From: JANMEX01 sp031423755
GTDB taxonomy: Bacteria > Pseudomonadota > Alphaproteobacteria > Rhizobiales > Rhizobiaceae
Assembly: GCA_031423755.1 (NCBI GenBank)
Contig: JANPGC010000076.1
Location: 1-17,063 of the forward strand
Direction: 5' to 3'
DNA length: 17,063 nt
Shown here: positions 7,614 to 15,029 of the stretch, piece by piece
Position numbering within the stretch: the first letter of the stretch is position 1
Layout: the number at the start of each line of letters is the position of its first letter
Program-made: the position numbers and the translations under genes
Notes under the pieces: generated by a model
Database searches by the model: none
Seen by the model: only the letters and a program-made list of their open reading frames with translations
What the model was told of the DNA's origin: nothing

Positions 7614-8750
7614 ATGGCAACACTATCGGATTTGGATTTCAGCGACGCGGTTGACTACCATTACGATCAATTTCCGCCGACCGAAATAGATGCTGCCAAG
7701 CTGATCATGCCGCTGGCAGGCGCTGCAGCAGCGCTCGCCCGTTATGACCAAATGCTAAAGGGCATGCACAACAGCGAGATTTTGCTGGCTCCACTGAGAA
7801 GCCAGGAAGCAGTCGTTTCTTCACGCATTGAAGGTACCGTTTCCACGCTCGACGAAATTTTGCGATATGAGGCCGAGCAAGAGGATAGCGGCGAAGCAAC
7901 CAATGAAAATTACAGAAGCGAAACGGTAGAAGTTTATCTCTATGGCAGAGCGCTGACATATGCACAAAAAAGCATCGAACAAGGAGCACCCCTTTCAAGC
8001 TTTTTGATACGCAGCACCCACAAGGTGTTGCTTGGTTTTGGCCGGGGTGCCCGGCTTTCGCCGGGGGAATTCAAATCCGAGCAGAACTATCTTGCAGACC
8101 GGCAGAACAAAAAGGTTCTCTTTGTACCCATGCGTCCAGAGCAACTGAATGATGGGATGGAGCGCCTATTTGCCTTTATTGAAGATGAAGGCCAACAGAT
8201 ACTCCTCAGAACTGCGATTGCGCATCTTGAATTTGAAGCGCTGCATCCATTCAAGGATGGCAATGGCCGAATCGGGCGCATGTTGATTACGCTGATGCTG
8301 TGGAAGTTTGGTGCAATTTCAACTCCACATTTTTATATCAGCAGTTATTTCGAGGAGCGGCGCGATGAGTATATTGATCGAATGCGCGAGGTATCGAACA
8401 CAGGCGCATGGACTGACTGGATTGTATTTTTTTTGGCCGCGCTTGAAGAGCAGGCCATGAAAAACCTGGCAACATCAGAAAAAATCCGAGGCCTGTACGA
8501 GGAGCTGAAAAAGGAATTTCTCCAGATGCTGTCGTCGCAATGGAGCACTGCCGCGCTTGATTTCCTATTTTCGAGACCTGTATTCAGAAACAGCGTCTTC
8601 ACGCAAAAGTCAGGCATCCCATCTGCTACGGCACACCGGATAACACGGATATTGGCAGAGAAGGGCATGCTGCAAACAATTACACCTGCGTCAGGACGAA
8701 GGCCCGCGTTGTACAGCTTCGAGCCTCTGCTAAAACTAGTTCGAGACTGA
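7614..8750 (+). CDS. Fic family protein, class II, with C-terminal winged-helix domain
   Basis: Fic enzymes transfer AMP (or another nucleotide part) to target proteins. The catalytic motif HPFKDGNGRIGR at 211-222 is complete. An N-terminal inhibitory helix motif SSRIEG (69-74) matches (S/T)xxxE(G/N), placing it in class II, where Glu73 would block ATP. Residues of about 320-365 (NSVFTQKSGIPSATAHRITRILAEKGML) look like a winged helix-turn-helix. I chose the ATG at 7614, giving 378 residues starting MATLSDLDF, the usual length; the frame is open from 7530, but the earlier part is made of the operator-like repeats. The gene has lower GC than its neighbours and no antitoxin gene beside it, so it looks horizontally acquired and self-contained. 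It converges on the polyprenyl synthase with a 15-bp gap. The target is unknown. Confidence 0.9.
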   Translation: MATLSDLDFSDAVDYHYDQFPPTEIDAAKLIMPLAGAAAALARYDQMLKGMHNSEILLAPLRSQEAVVSSRIEGTVSTLDEILRYEAEQEDSGEATNENYRSETVEVYLYGRALTYAQKSIEQGAPLSSFLIRSTHKVLLGFGRGARLSPGEFKSEQNYLADRQNKKVLFVPMRPEQLNDGMERLFAFIEDEGQQILLRTAIAHLEFEALHPFKDGNGRIGRMLITLMLWKFGAISTPHFYISSYFEERRDEYIDRMREVSNTGAWTDWIVFFLAALEEQAMKNLATSEKIRGLYEELKKEFLQMLSSQWSTAALDFLFSRPVFRNSVFTQKSGIPSATAHRITRILAEKGMLQTITPASGRRPALYSFEPLLKLVRD

Positions 8751-8765
8751 GCACCGCGCGCAAGC

Positions 8766-9779
8766 TCAATTCACTCGCGCAATGCAAAAATCAATCACCT
8801 CCAGCAGCGCGTCCTTGTGCGGCGATGCGGGCAATGGTGCCAGTGCGTCTCTGGCGATTTCGCCGAAGTGGCGGGCGCGTTGTATGGTGTCGGCTATGGT
8901 GCCGTGGCGGCGCAGGAAGCTTAGCGCGGTCTGGAGATTGTCGTCGCTTGACGCGCCCGCTTCAATAGTTTCACGCCAGAAGGCGCGCTCAGTGTCAGTG
9001 CCGCGGCGGTAGGCGAGGATGACGGGAAGTGTGACTTTGCCCTCGCGGAAATCGTCGCCGACATTTTTGCCAAGATCGCGGGCGTTGCCGCCGTAATCGA
9101 GCGCATCGTCTACCAGCTGGAAGGCGAGGCCAAGATTGAGGCCATAGGAGCGCAACGCGCCGCGCTCGCCCTTGGTGGCGTTGGCGATGATCGGGCCGAC
9201 TTCGGCAGCGGCGGAGAACAAGGCTGCGGTCTTTGCCTTGATGACCGAGAGGTAATCGTCTTCGGTGGTTTCGAGGTTTTTGGCGGCGGAAAGCTGCATC
9301 ACTTCGCCCTCGGCAATGACCGAGGCTGCGGAAGACAGGACGTCGAGCGCTTCGAGCGAACCGACTTCGACCATCATGCGGAAGGCCTGGCCGAGCAGGA
9401 AATCTCCAACCAGCACGGAGGCCTGGTTGCCCCAGATCATGCGGGCGGTGCGCTTGCCACGGCGCATGTCGCTTTCATCGACGACGTCATCATGCAGCAG
9501 CGTGGCGGTGTGCATGAACTCGACGGCGGTGGCGAGCTTGACGTGGCCGTCGCCCTTGTAGCCGAGCATCTGCGCCGCAGCGAGGGTGAGCATCGGGCGC
9601 AGGCGCTTGCCGCCGGAGTTGATAAGATGGTTGGCGACCTCGGGAATCATCTCAACGTCAGAGCCTGCCTTGGACAGGATAAGCTCGTTGACGCGCGCCA
9701 TGTCTGCTGCGGTCAAATCAACCAGCGGCTTGATGCCCGCCTGCTTTTTGCCCTCGTCGATGGATAAGACTACGCCCAC
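8766..9779 (-). CDS. ispB: Polyprenyl (octaprenyl/decaprenyl) diphosphate synthase
   Basis: This trans-prenyltransferase extends farnesyl diphosphate with isopentenyl diphosphate to make the ubiquinone side chain. The 337-residue protein carries GGKRLRP (56-62), the first aspartate-rich motif HDDVVDESDMRRG (Asp97, 98, 101) and the second LVDDALDYGG (Asp224, 225, 228), with KTAALF between them. The start is GTG at 9779 with GGGAG 8 nt upstream. Chain length cannot be read reliably; most Rhizobiales use Q10, so decaprenyl is likely even though the family is usually annotated as octaprenyl synthase (ispB). It diverges from the DUF2007 gene across a 159-bp gap that must hold both promoters. IspE, further right in this window, acts earlier in the same isoprenoid supply. 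Confidence 0.93.
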   Translation of the reverse strand: MGVVLSIDEGKKQAGIKPLVDLTAADMARVNELILSKAGSDVEMIPEVANHLINSGGKRLRPMLTLAAAQMLGYKGDGHVKLATAVEFMHTATLLHDDVVDESDMRRGKRTARMIWGNQASVLVGDFLLGQAFRMMVEVGSLEALDVLSSAASVIAEGEVMQLSAAKNLETTEDDYLSVIKAKTAALFSAAAEVGPIIANATKGERGALRSYGLNLGLAFQLVDDALDYGGNARDLGKNVGDDFREGKVTLPVILAYRRGTDTERAFWRETIEAGASSDDNLQTALSFLRRHGTIADTIQRARHFGEIARDALAPLPASPHKDALLEVIDFCIARVN

Positions 9780-9938
9780 GCCCGCACTCCCGAATTTTCT
9801 GCACTTTAGGAAAGGCTTTACCGCTACTCAAGCGGCGAAATGGCGCGGGCGGCGTGACAATCCGTCAAAGTGCGTCAGATTGAACGATTATTTTCTGTTC
9901 GCCTTGCTTCTCGGCGCGAGGCTTGCCACATCGGACGG

Positions 9939-10160
9939 ATGATTGAACTTGTCCGCACCAATGACGCCGTCATCATCTCGTTCATCTGCGCGCTCCTGAA
10001 AGACGCGAAGATCGAGCATTTTGTCGCCGACACCAACATGAGCATATTCGAAGGATCGCTTGGCATCATCCCGCGCCGGATCATGGTTGACCGGGACTGT
10101 GAGGCGCAGGCGCGGCGGCTGGTGAAAGACGCCGGGATCGAGCATGAACTCAAAGCCTGA
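9939..10160 (+). CDS. DUF2007 family small protein
   Basis: This is a 73-residue protein starting MIELVRTNDAVIISFICALL and containing GSLGIIPRRIMVDRDCEAQARRLVKDAGI. It matches the DUF2007 (putative signal-transducing) family, small ferredoxin-like folds with no proven function. The ATG at 9939 is preceded by CGGACGG; the frame continues upstream to 9870, but that extension lies in the promoter gap and lacks family similarity. Its last 17 nt overlap the start of the methyltransferase gene, so the two are translationally coupled. The same neighbour set (polyprenyl synthase, DUF2007, methyltransferase, S49 peptidase) is familiar from rhizobial chromosomes. Confidence 0.85.
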   Translation: MIELVRTNDAVIISFICALLKDAKIEHFVADTNMSIFEGSLGIIPRRIMVDRDCEAQARRLVKDAGIEHELKA

Positions 10161-10938
10161 GCCAATCGCGCAGACGGTAGACGCGTTTCATCGCGGCCGG
10201 TTTGTGCTGGTGCAGCCGAAGGGCGCCGGGCATAGGTCGGGGATCGACGCGATGGTGCTTGCGGCGGCTGTTCCTGCCGGATTTGCCGGGCGCGTTGCTG
10301 ATCTTGGCGCTGGTGCGGGCGCGGCGGGAATGGCCGTGGCGGCGCGGTGCGCGCGCGCGCATGTCACCCTTGTGGAGAATGATCCGGCGATGGCGGCGTT
10401 TGCGCGCAAGACGATGGAACATGAGTCAAATCAGACGTTTGCGGACAGGCTTTCACTGATTGAATCAGACGTGACGCTGACCGGCAGGCAGCGCGTTGCG
10501 GCAGGGCTTGCAGACAATGCATTCGACTTTGCCATCATGAACCCGCCGTTCAATCCGGCCAGAGACCGGCAGACGCCGGATGCGGCCAAGGCCGGGGCGC
10601 ATGTGATGCAGGATGGGCTGTTTGAAGCTTGGCTGCCCACGGCGGCGGCGATTGTGAGGCCCGGTGGCAGCGTGGCGCTGATTGCGAGGCCGCAGTCGAT
10701 GAGCGATATTCTTGGCGCGATGGCAGCGCGGTTCGGCGCGCTGCGCATTGTGCCGGTTCACCCGCGCGCCGATGAAGCGGCCATCCGGATCATCGTGACT
10801 GGTACCAAAGGCAGCCGCGCGCGCCTGTCGCTGGAGCCGCCGCTGGTGTTGCATGGAGCGAGCGGGAACGCGTCTTTGGCGCGGGCGGTGGCCATTGTGA
10901 ATGGGGAGTGCGGGTTGTTTGAACGCTTTGACGGCTGA
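10144..10938 (+). CDS. TrmN6-like adenine-N6 methyltransferase
   Basis: This is an S-adenosylmethionine-dependent methyltransferase of the COG4123 type. The E. coli member methylates A37 of tRNA-Val; other members modify rRNA or protein. It has 264 residues. SAM-binding motif I DLGAGAGAAGMAVA is at 53-66, an acidic ribose-binding position is in VTLVENDP (78-79), and the catalytic motif IVNPPF-like IMNPPFN is at 131-137, the (N/D)PP(Y/F) signature of amino-group methylation. The ATG at 10144 lies inside the DUF2007 gene. The C-terminal third is less conserved. A tRNA target is inferred from the family and has not been shown for this clade. Confidence 0.85.
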   Translation: MNSKPEPIAQTVDAFHRGRFVLVQPKGAGHRSGIDAMVLAAAVPAGFAGRVADLGAGAGAAGMAVAARCARAHVTLVENDPAMAAFARKTMEHESNQTFADRLSLIESDVTLTGRQRVAAGLADNAFDFAIMNPPFNPARDRQTPDAAKAGAHVMQDGLFEAWLPTAAAIVRPGGSVALIARPQSMSDILGAMAARFGALRIVPVHPRADEAAIRIIVTGTKGSRARLSLEPPLVLHGASGNASLARAVAIVNGECGLFERFDG

Positions 10939-11010
10939 TCCATCCGATTTCGCCTTGTGCCGCGGCAATTGCCGACTACATGACATTTTCATTCAACCGG
11001 AACATGCCCA

Positions 11011-11862
11011 GTGAAACGCCTGATCGCCCGCCTTACCCCTGCCCGCTTCCGCTCTGATGCGGTAGAGATTCCTGTCGTGCGCCTCTCCGGCTCGATCATG
11101 GCGGGCGGGTCGCAGTTCCGGCCTTCGCTCAGTTTGGCCTCGGTGTCGCCACTTTTGGACAAGGCGTTTGCCGAGAAGGACGCGCCTGCGGTGGCGTTTT
11201 CGGTCAATTCGCCGGGCGGATCGCCGGTGCAATCGCGGCTGATTTATCAGCGTATCCGCCATCTGGCGGACGAGACGAACAAGAAGGTTTTCATGTTTGT
11301 GGAGGATGTCGCTGCGTCCGGCGGTTACATGCTCGCCATTGCGGGCGACGAAATCGTTGCTGATCCCTCGTCAATTGTCGGATCAATCGGTGTGATATCG
11401 GCATCGTTCGGCTTTACAGGCCTTCTGGAAAAGATTGGCGTTGAGCGGCGCGTCCATGCGGCGGGGTCGAACAAGTCGGTGCTTGATCCGTTTTCGCCGG
11501 AGAAAAAGAAGGACATCGACCATCTGAAATCGCTGCAGCTTGAAATTCATGAGGTGTTCATCGGCATGGTCAAGGCGCGGCGCGGGGCAAGACTGACGGA
11601 CAATCCGGACCTGTTCACCGGCCTGTTCTGGGCCGGGCAGAAGGCAAAGGACCTTGGCCTTGTTGACGAGCTGGGCGACATGCGCTCTTTCCTAAAGGCG
11701 CGCTATGGCGAGAAGACGAAGCTGAAAATGATCTCTCAATCGCGCGGCTTTTTCGGCATGCGCCCCGCTGCGGGCGGTGTTTCGCTGATTGGCGCAAGCG
11801 CGGCGGAAGCTGTGATCGACATTGCCCAAGAGAAGGCGCTGTGGGCGCGGTTTGGATTGTGA
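11011..11862 (+). CDS. S49 family serine peptidase (SppA/SohB-like)
   Basis: This is a Ser-Lys dyad protease of the signal peptide peptidase A family. In 283 residues the oxyanion stretch NSPGG is at 66-70, the nucleophile Ser103 is in VEDVAASGGYMLA, the hydrophobic DPSSIVGSIGVIS follows at 118-130, and the probable base Lys155 is in HAAGSNKSVLDPF. Unlike E. coli SppA and SohB there is no obvious N-terminal membrane anchor, so the protein is either cytosolic or peripherally attached. The start is GTG at 11011; an ATG 7 nt upstream is out of frame. A perfect 12-bp palindrome CGGCAATTGCCG (10963-10974) lies in the 72-bp gap before the gene. It is on the same strand as the methyltransferase and may share its transcript. 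Confidence 0.9.
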   Translation: MKRLIARLTPARFRSDAVEIPVVRLSGSIMAGGSQFRPSLSLASVSPLLDKAFAEKDAPAVAFSVNSPGGSPVQSRLIYQRIRHLADETNKKVFMFVEDVAASGGYMLAIAGDEIVADPSSIVGSIGVISASFGFTGLLEKIGVERRVHAAGSNKSVLDPFSPEKKKDIDHLKSLQLEIHEVFIGMVKARRGARLTDNPDLFTGLFWAGQKAKDLGLVDELGDMRSFLKARYGEKTKLKMISQSRGFFGMRPAAGGVSLIGASAAEAVIDIAQEKALWARFGL

Positions 11863-11937
11863 TGAATATGGCCCTTTTCGTGGGGCCCTCGTCGGCGTAG
11901 TGTCCGGATAGGAACCGCAACGCGCGGGTGGAGTGGA

Positions 11938-12126
11938 ATGTTGCCGCAACTCATATTTTTCGCCATCGTCGGCGCTGCTGCTTGGTATGGCTACAAATCC
12001 TTCAAGAAGGAGGCGGACCGCGTGCATGAAAAAGTGCGCCGGGCCGAGCAGGAAGTGAAGACAGGCGCGGTCGGAACGCTGGTGCGCGACGAAAAGACCG
12101 GCGAATATGTGGTCAAGCGCGATTGA
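11938..12126 (+). CDS. Small membrane-anchored hypothetical protein
   Basis: This 62-residue protein is not one I can name. It has a single N-terminal membrane segment (LPQLIFFAIVGAAAWYGY, about residues 2-19), then a basic and acidic, probably helical segment (KSFKKEADRVHEKVRRAEQEV), and a short tail ending GEYVVKRD. The ATG at 11938 has GGTGGAG 5 nt upstream, a good site. The stop codon overlaps the TTG start of ispE by 4 nt, so it is translated as part of the same operon, which argues that it is a real gene. The topology is that of a small bitopic protein facing the cytosol. Confidence 0.75.
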   Translation: MLPQLIFFAIVGAAAWYGYKSFKKEADRVHEKVRRAEQEVKTGAVGTLVRDEKTGEYVVKRD

Positions 12127-13070
12127 AAATCGCCGCGCCTGCCAAGATCAACGTTGCCCTTCACGTCACCGGCCAACGGGCTGACGGATATCATCTGATT
12201 GAGACTCTGGTGACATTTGCCATCGTTGGTGACGTTGTTACGATTGAAGGCGCGGATCAGGACAGGCTGACGTTTTCCGGGCCGTTTGGCAGGATGCTGG
12301 CGGCAGATTTCGGGACCAATCTGGTTATCAAGGCGCTTGGGGCGCTACGCGATGCGGCGCAAGGGCGGCGCTGCCCGCCAGTTGCCATTCATCTGGAAAA
12401 GAACCTGCCGATTGCATCGGGCATCGGCGGCGGGTCGGCGGATGCAGCGGCGGCGCTGAAGGGATTGAATGAATTTTGGGGGCTTGGGCTGTCTGAGGCG
12501 GAGCTGATGCGGATCGGGCTGTCGCTTGGGGCGGATGTGCCGATGTGCGTGTTTGGAAGGTCGCTGATTGCACGCGGGATCGGGGATGAGATTGAGGCTG
12601 TGGAGGGGCTGCCGGAGATGCCGATGTTGCTGGTGAATCCTGGAGTTGGGGTTTCGACGCAGGCAATTTTCAAGGCGTTGGGAAAAAAAGATGGTGGCGG
12701 GCTCCCCCTCGCCCCGCTTCTCCAGCGGGGAGAGGGCAGGGTGAGGGGCGGCGACATGCGAGAGCTTGCGGATGTGCCCCCCTCATCCGGTGCTGCGCGC
12801 CACCTTCTCCCCACTGAAGAAGTGGGGAGAAGTAGACTCCCGGCCTTGGCGCACTATCTCCACTCAACTCGAAATGATCTCGAAGCACCTGCCCGCACGT
12901 TGTGTCCCGCTATTGATCATGTGCTGGCTAGCTTGAAGGACTCCGGCGCGCTGTTTGCGCGGATGTCGGGGTCTGGAGCGACTTGTTTTGGGCTTTATGC
13001 GGATGCGGAGGCTTTGGACAACGCCAAGTCTGCAATTGCCAAAGCGCATCCCGACTGGTGGGTGGCCTAG
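12123..13070 (+). CDS. ispE: 4-diphosphocytidyl-2-C-methyl-D-erythritol kinase with in-frame palindromic insertion
   Basis: IspE phosphorylates CDP-methylerythritol in the MEP pathway to isopentenyl diphosphate. GHMP-kinase signatures are intact: APAKINVALHVTGQRADGYH with Lys8, the ATP loop IASGIGGGSADAAAAL near 98-111, LGADVPMCVFG with Asp138, and MSGSGATCFGLYA at 281-293. The start is TTG at 12123, overlapping the upstream stop (TTGA). The length is 315 residues, longer than usual (about 285-295). The excess lies at about 191-239 (from GGGLPLAPLLQRGEG to GRSRLPA), where the DNA is a hairpin-rich palindromic repeat; the conserved RNDLEAPA resumes right after it. The frame is kept and both flanking domains are complete, so the enzyme is probably functional. 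The stop overlaps that of the convergent glycosyltransferase-like gene in the tetranucleotide CTAG. Confidence 0.94.
   Translation: MKIAAPAKINVALHVTGQRADGYHLIETLVTFAIVGDVVTIEGADQDRLTFSGPFGRMLAADFGTNLVIKALGALRDAAQGRRCPPVAIHLEKNLPIASGIGGGSADAAAALKGLNEFWGLGLSEAELMRIGLSLGADVPMCVFGRSLIARGIGDEIEAVEGLPEMPMLLVNPGVGVSTQAIFKALGKKDGGGLPLAPLLQRGEGRVRGGDMRELADVPPSSGAARHLLPTEEVGRSRLPALAHYLHSTRNDLEAPARTLCPAIDHVLASLKDSGALFARMSGSGATCFGLYADAEALDNAKSAIAKAHPDWWVA
12702..12840. repeat. RIME-like palindromic repeat inside ispE
   Basis: Within the ispE coding sequence lie two hairpins of the kind seen in the intergenic palindromes: 12712-12730 (CCCCGCT-TCTCC-AGCGGGG) and 12804-12832 (CTTCTCCCCACT-GAAGA-AGTGGGGAGAAG). 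Between them are TGAGGGGCGG and CCCCCCTCATCCGG, arm sequences like those of the 5544-5718 element. The repeat carries no stop codon in the ispE frame. The edges are approximate, because the target duplication, if any, cannot be read without an uninterrupted homologue. Confidence 0.8.
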
Positions 13071-13570
13071 CGCCCGGCAGGCACGATCTCGGCGTTCATC
13101 CTTCGCGCCGACACGCCCCGCGCCAGCGCTTCCGGTGTCTTGGCCGTGCGGGCGAGCGCTATCGCTTGGCGTTTGGTGATGAGCAGGCCGTCGGCGAGCG
13201 CCGTCTCGCGCTTGACGATGCGCGAGAGGAAGCCCGGTTGGCCGGCGCGCGAGCGGGTGAATTTGCCCGGGCTTTGCACAATGCCGACATGGCGCTCGAC
13301 GCTTTCGATCCAGCTTTCGGCGAGCCTCGAGCCCGGCTCCAGGAACAGCAGCCAGTCGCCACGGGCGCGGTGGATGCATTCGGCGAGCGAGCCGCCCGAC
13401 ATCAGCGAGCAGCCCGCCTGCTCGGCGACCTTGGCGGTGTGGTCGGTTGAGCCCCAGTCATGGACGATGACATCGCGCAGCAGGCCATCGACGACACCGG
13501 ACACCAGCGGGCCGAGCGTGCGCGCCAGAGCCTCCTCATTGTTCCGCGTTTCGATGATCACCGTCAGCAT
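13067..13570 (-). CDS. Short glycosyltransferase family 2-like protein
   Basis: This is a 167-residue protein beginning MLTVIIETRNNEEALARTLGPLVSG, the start of a GT-A nucleotide-sugar fold, with VIVHDWGSTDHTAKVAEQAG and then ARGDWLLFLEPGSRL, where the family's D-x-D-like region would be expected. It is shorter than typical GT2 enzymes (220 or more residues) and the D-x-D is not clear, so catalytic activity is uncertain. The ATG at 13570 has no strong ribosome binding site. It diverges from the radical SAM gene; the SOS box at 13640-13654 lies 70 nt upstream of this start, so it could be co-regulated. No polysaccharide genes are nearby. Confidence 0.7.
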   Translation of the reverse strand: MLTVIIETRNNEEALARTLGPLVSGVVDGLLRDVIVHDWGSTDHTAKVAEQAGCSLMSGGSLAECIHRARGDWLLFLEPGSRLAESWIESVERHVGIVQSPGKFTRSRAGQPGFLSRIVKRETALADGLLITKRQAIALARTAKTPEALARGVSARRMNAEIVPAGR

Positions 13571-13639
13571 GGCTGAGCCTTTAGCCGATTGATGAATTGA
13601 TGGCGAGTCGAACAGGAAAAATCCATCATCTGCAATTTT

Positions 13640-13654
13640 GTTCTTGTTTCGTTC
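13640..13654. promoter_or_regulatory. LexA (SOS) box, alphaproteobacterial type
   Basis: The sequence GTTCTTGTTTCGTTC is an exact match to GTTC-N7-GTTC, the direct-repeat LexA site established for Alphaproteobacteria. It sits in the 136-bp divergent gap, 52 nt upstream of the radical SAM start codon and 70 nt upstream of the glycosyltransferase-like start, in a locally AT-rich stretch where promoters would lie. A match to eight fixed bases in a small intergenic window is unlikely by chance, but binding is inferred. Confidence 0.7.
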
Positions 13655-13706
13655 ATAAATTGATGTAGGACTTTATTCCGAAACGCCATTCGAATCAGAG
13701 GGCAAC

Positions 13707-14858
13707 ATGGAAGCGGTCAGGACGGCAGACAGGGCGGCATTTTCGCATGGCGCAGCAGTGGCTGACGCGTTCATCGGGGCGAGCGGCTTGCGCCTGCCTG
13801 ATGAACGGCGACGCGGACGGGCTGCGGCACTCAACCCGTCCGGCCGGTTCGAGGCCTATTCGCGCGAAGGATTTGACGACCGCTGGCAGAATTTTGAGGA
13901 ATTGCCGCCGTTCAAGACCGAGGTGCAGGAAGAAAAGCCGCGCACGATCATCACAAGGAATGAGTCGCCGGATATCTCCTTTGACCGCTCGGTGAACCCC
14001 TATCGCGGTTGCGAGCATGGCTGCATCTATTGTTTCGCCCGGCCAAGCCACGCCTATATGGGGCTGTCGGCAGGGCTGGACTTTGAATCGAAGCTGTTTG
14101 CCAAGCCGGATGCGGCGAGGCTTCTGGAGCGGGAATTGTCCAAGTCTGGCTATGAGCCGAAGACGATTGCCATCGGCACCAATACGGACCCCTATCAGCC
14201 GATCGAAAAGCAATGGCGCATCATGCGCGAGATACTTGAGGTGCTGGACGCGGCGAACCATCCGGTTGGAATCGTGACCAAATCGGCGCTGGTGACGCGG
14301 GATATTGATATTCTTGCGCGGATGGCCTCGCGCGGACTGGCCAAAGTTGCGCTGTCGGTGACGACGATGGACCGCAGGCTGGCTCGCAACATGGAGCCGC
14401 GCGCGGCGACGCCGACCAAGCGGCTGGAGGCAATGAAGCAGCTTTCGGACGCGGGAGTTCCGGTGTCGGTGATGGTGGCGCCGGTTATTCCCGGGCTGAA
14501 CGATCATGAGATTGAGCGCATTCTGGATGCGGCGCGGGCGCAAGGGGCGTTGGAGGCCGGCTATGTGCTGCTGCGCCTGCCGCTGGAAGTGTCACCGCTG
14601 TTCAAGGACTGGCTGCTGCGGCATTACCCGGACAAATACCGTCATGTGCTGTCGCTTGTGCGCTCTATGCGCGACGGCAAGGATTATGATGCCGAATGGG
14701 GCAAGCGGATGCGCGGCACGGGGCCGTACGCCTGGACCATCGGAAGGCGCTTCGAGCTTGCGGCGGCTCGGCTTGGCATGAATGTCGAGAAGCGGACGCT
14801 GCGGACGGATTTGTTCACATCGCCAGCCAAAGGAGGAACGCAGCTGAAGCTGTTTTAG
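13707..14858 (+). CDS. PA0069 family radical SAM protein (SplB-related)
   Basis: This is a radical S-adenosylmethionine enzyme of the PA0069/Rv2578c type, distantly related to spore photoproduct lyase. The 4Fe-4S motif Cys102-x3-Cys106-x2-Cys109 is in YRGCEHGCIYCFARPSH. The family's SVNPYRGC, ESKLFAK, IGTNTDPYQPIE, ITKSALVTRD-like VTKSALVTRDIDIL and the C-terminal TDLFTSPAKGGTQLKLF are all present. The length is 383 residues, complete. The ATG at 13707 follows AGAGGG at normal spacing. A perfect SOS box lies 52 nt upstream, which together with the SplB relationship suggests a DNA-damage role; the substrate is unknown for the family. rnhB follows on the same strand after 123 bp. Confidence 0.92.
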   Translation: MEAVRTADRAAFSHGAAVADAFIGASGLRLPDERRRGRAAALNPSGRFEAYSREGFDDRWQNFEELPPFKTEVQEEKPRTIITRNESPDISFDRSVNPYRGCEHGCIYCFARPSHAYMGLSAGLDFESKLFAKPDAARLLERELSKSGYEPKTIAIGTNTDPYQPIEKQWRIMREILEVLDAANHPVGIVTKSALVTRDIDILARMASRGLAKVALSVTTMDRRLARNMEPRAATPTKRLEAMKQLSDAGVPVSVMVAPVIPGLNDHEIERILDAARAQGALEAGYVLLRLPLEVSPLFKDWLLRHYPDKYRHVLSLVRSMRDGKDYDAEWGKRMRGTGPYAWTIGRRFELAAARLGMNVEKRTLRTDLFTSPAKGGTQLKLF

Positions 14859-14968
14859 TTATTTATTTTCGGGCCGGACACCCCCTCCCGCCTGAAACGC
14901 CACAGCCGTTGTCACCCGCCATCGGCTGCTTCCTCCCCCGCTCATCGCACGTGCGCCGGGAGGGCTTG

Positions 14969-15029
14969 CGGAGAATCGGACGTGTGTGCCAAGCCATGCC
15001 CCATGGCTCGCCGCGCATCCGATTCTCCG
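14969..15029 (+). promoter_or_regulatory. Nested inverted repeat enclosing the rnhB start region
   Basis: CGGAGAATCGGA (14969-14980) and TCCGATTCTCCG (15018-15029) form a perfect 12-bp inverted repeat. Inside the 37-nt loop, AGCCATG and CATGGCT form a second perfect 7-bp stem around CCC. As RNA this would pair the GGAG ribosome binding site and enclose both candidate rnhB starts (GTG 14982, ATG 15003). It is followed by CCCTTTTTG, so it could also behave as an intragenic terminator. Confidence 0.6.

Noticed and set aside
10963..10974. Perfect palindrome CGGCAATTGCCG between the methyltransferase and S49 peptidase genes
   Set aside because: It could be an operator, but a single short palindrome without other support is not enough for a feature of its own; it is noted in the peptidase entry.
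11870..11892. Hairpin GGCCC / GGGCC after the S49 peptidase gene as a Rho-independent terminator
   Set aside because: The stem is only about 5 bp and no T run follows, so there is not enough to call a terminator.
13067..13070. Convergent genes sharing the stop tetranucleotide CTAG
   Set aside because: Overlapping convergent stops are common in compact genomes; it is not evidence of special regulation.
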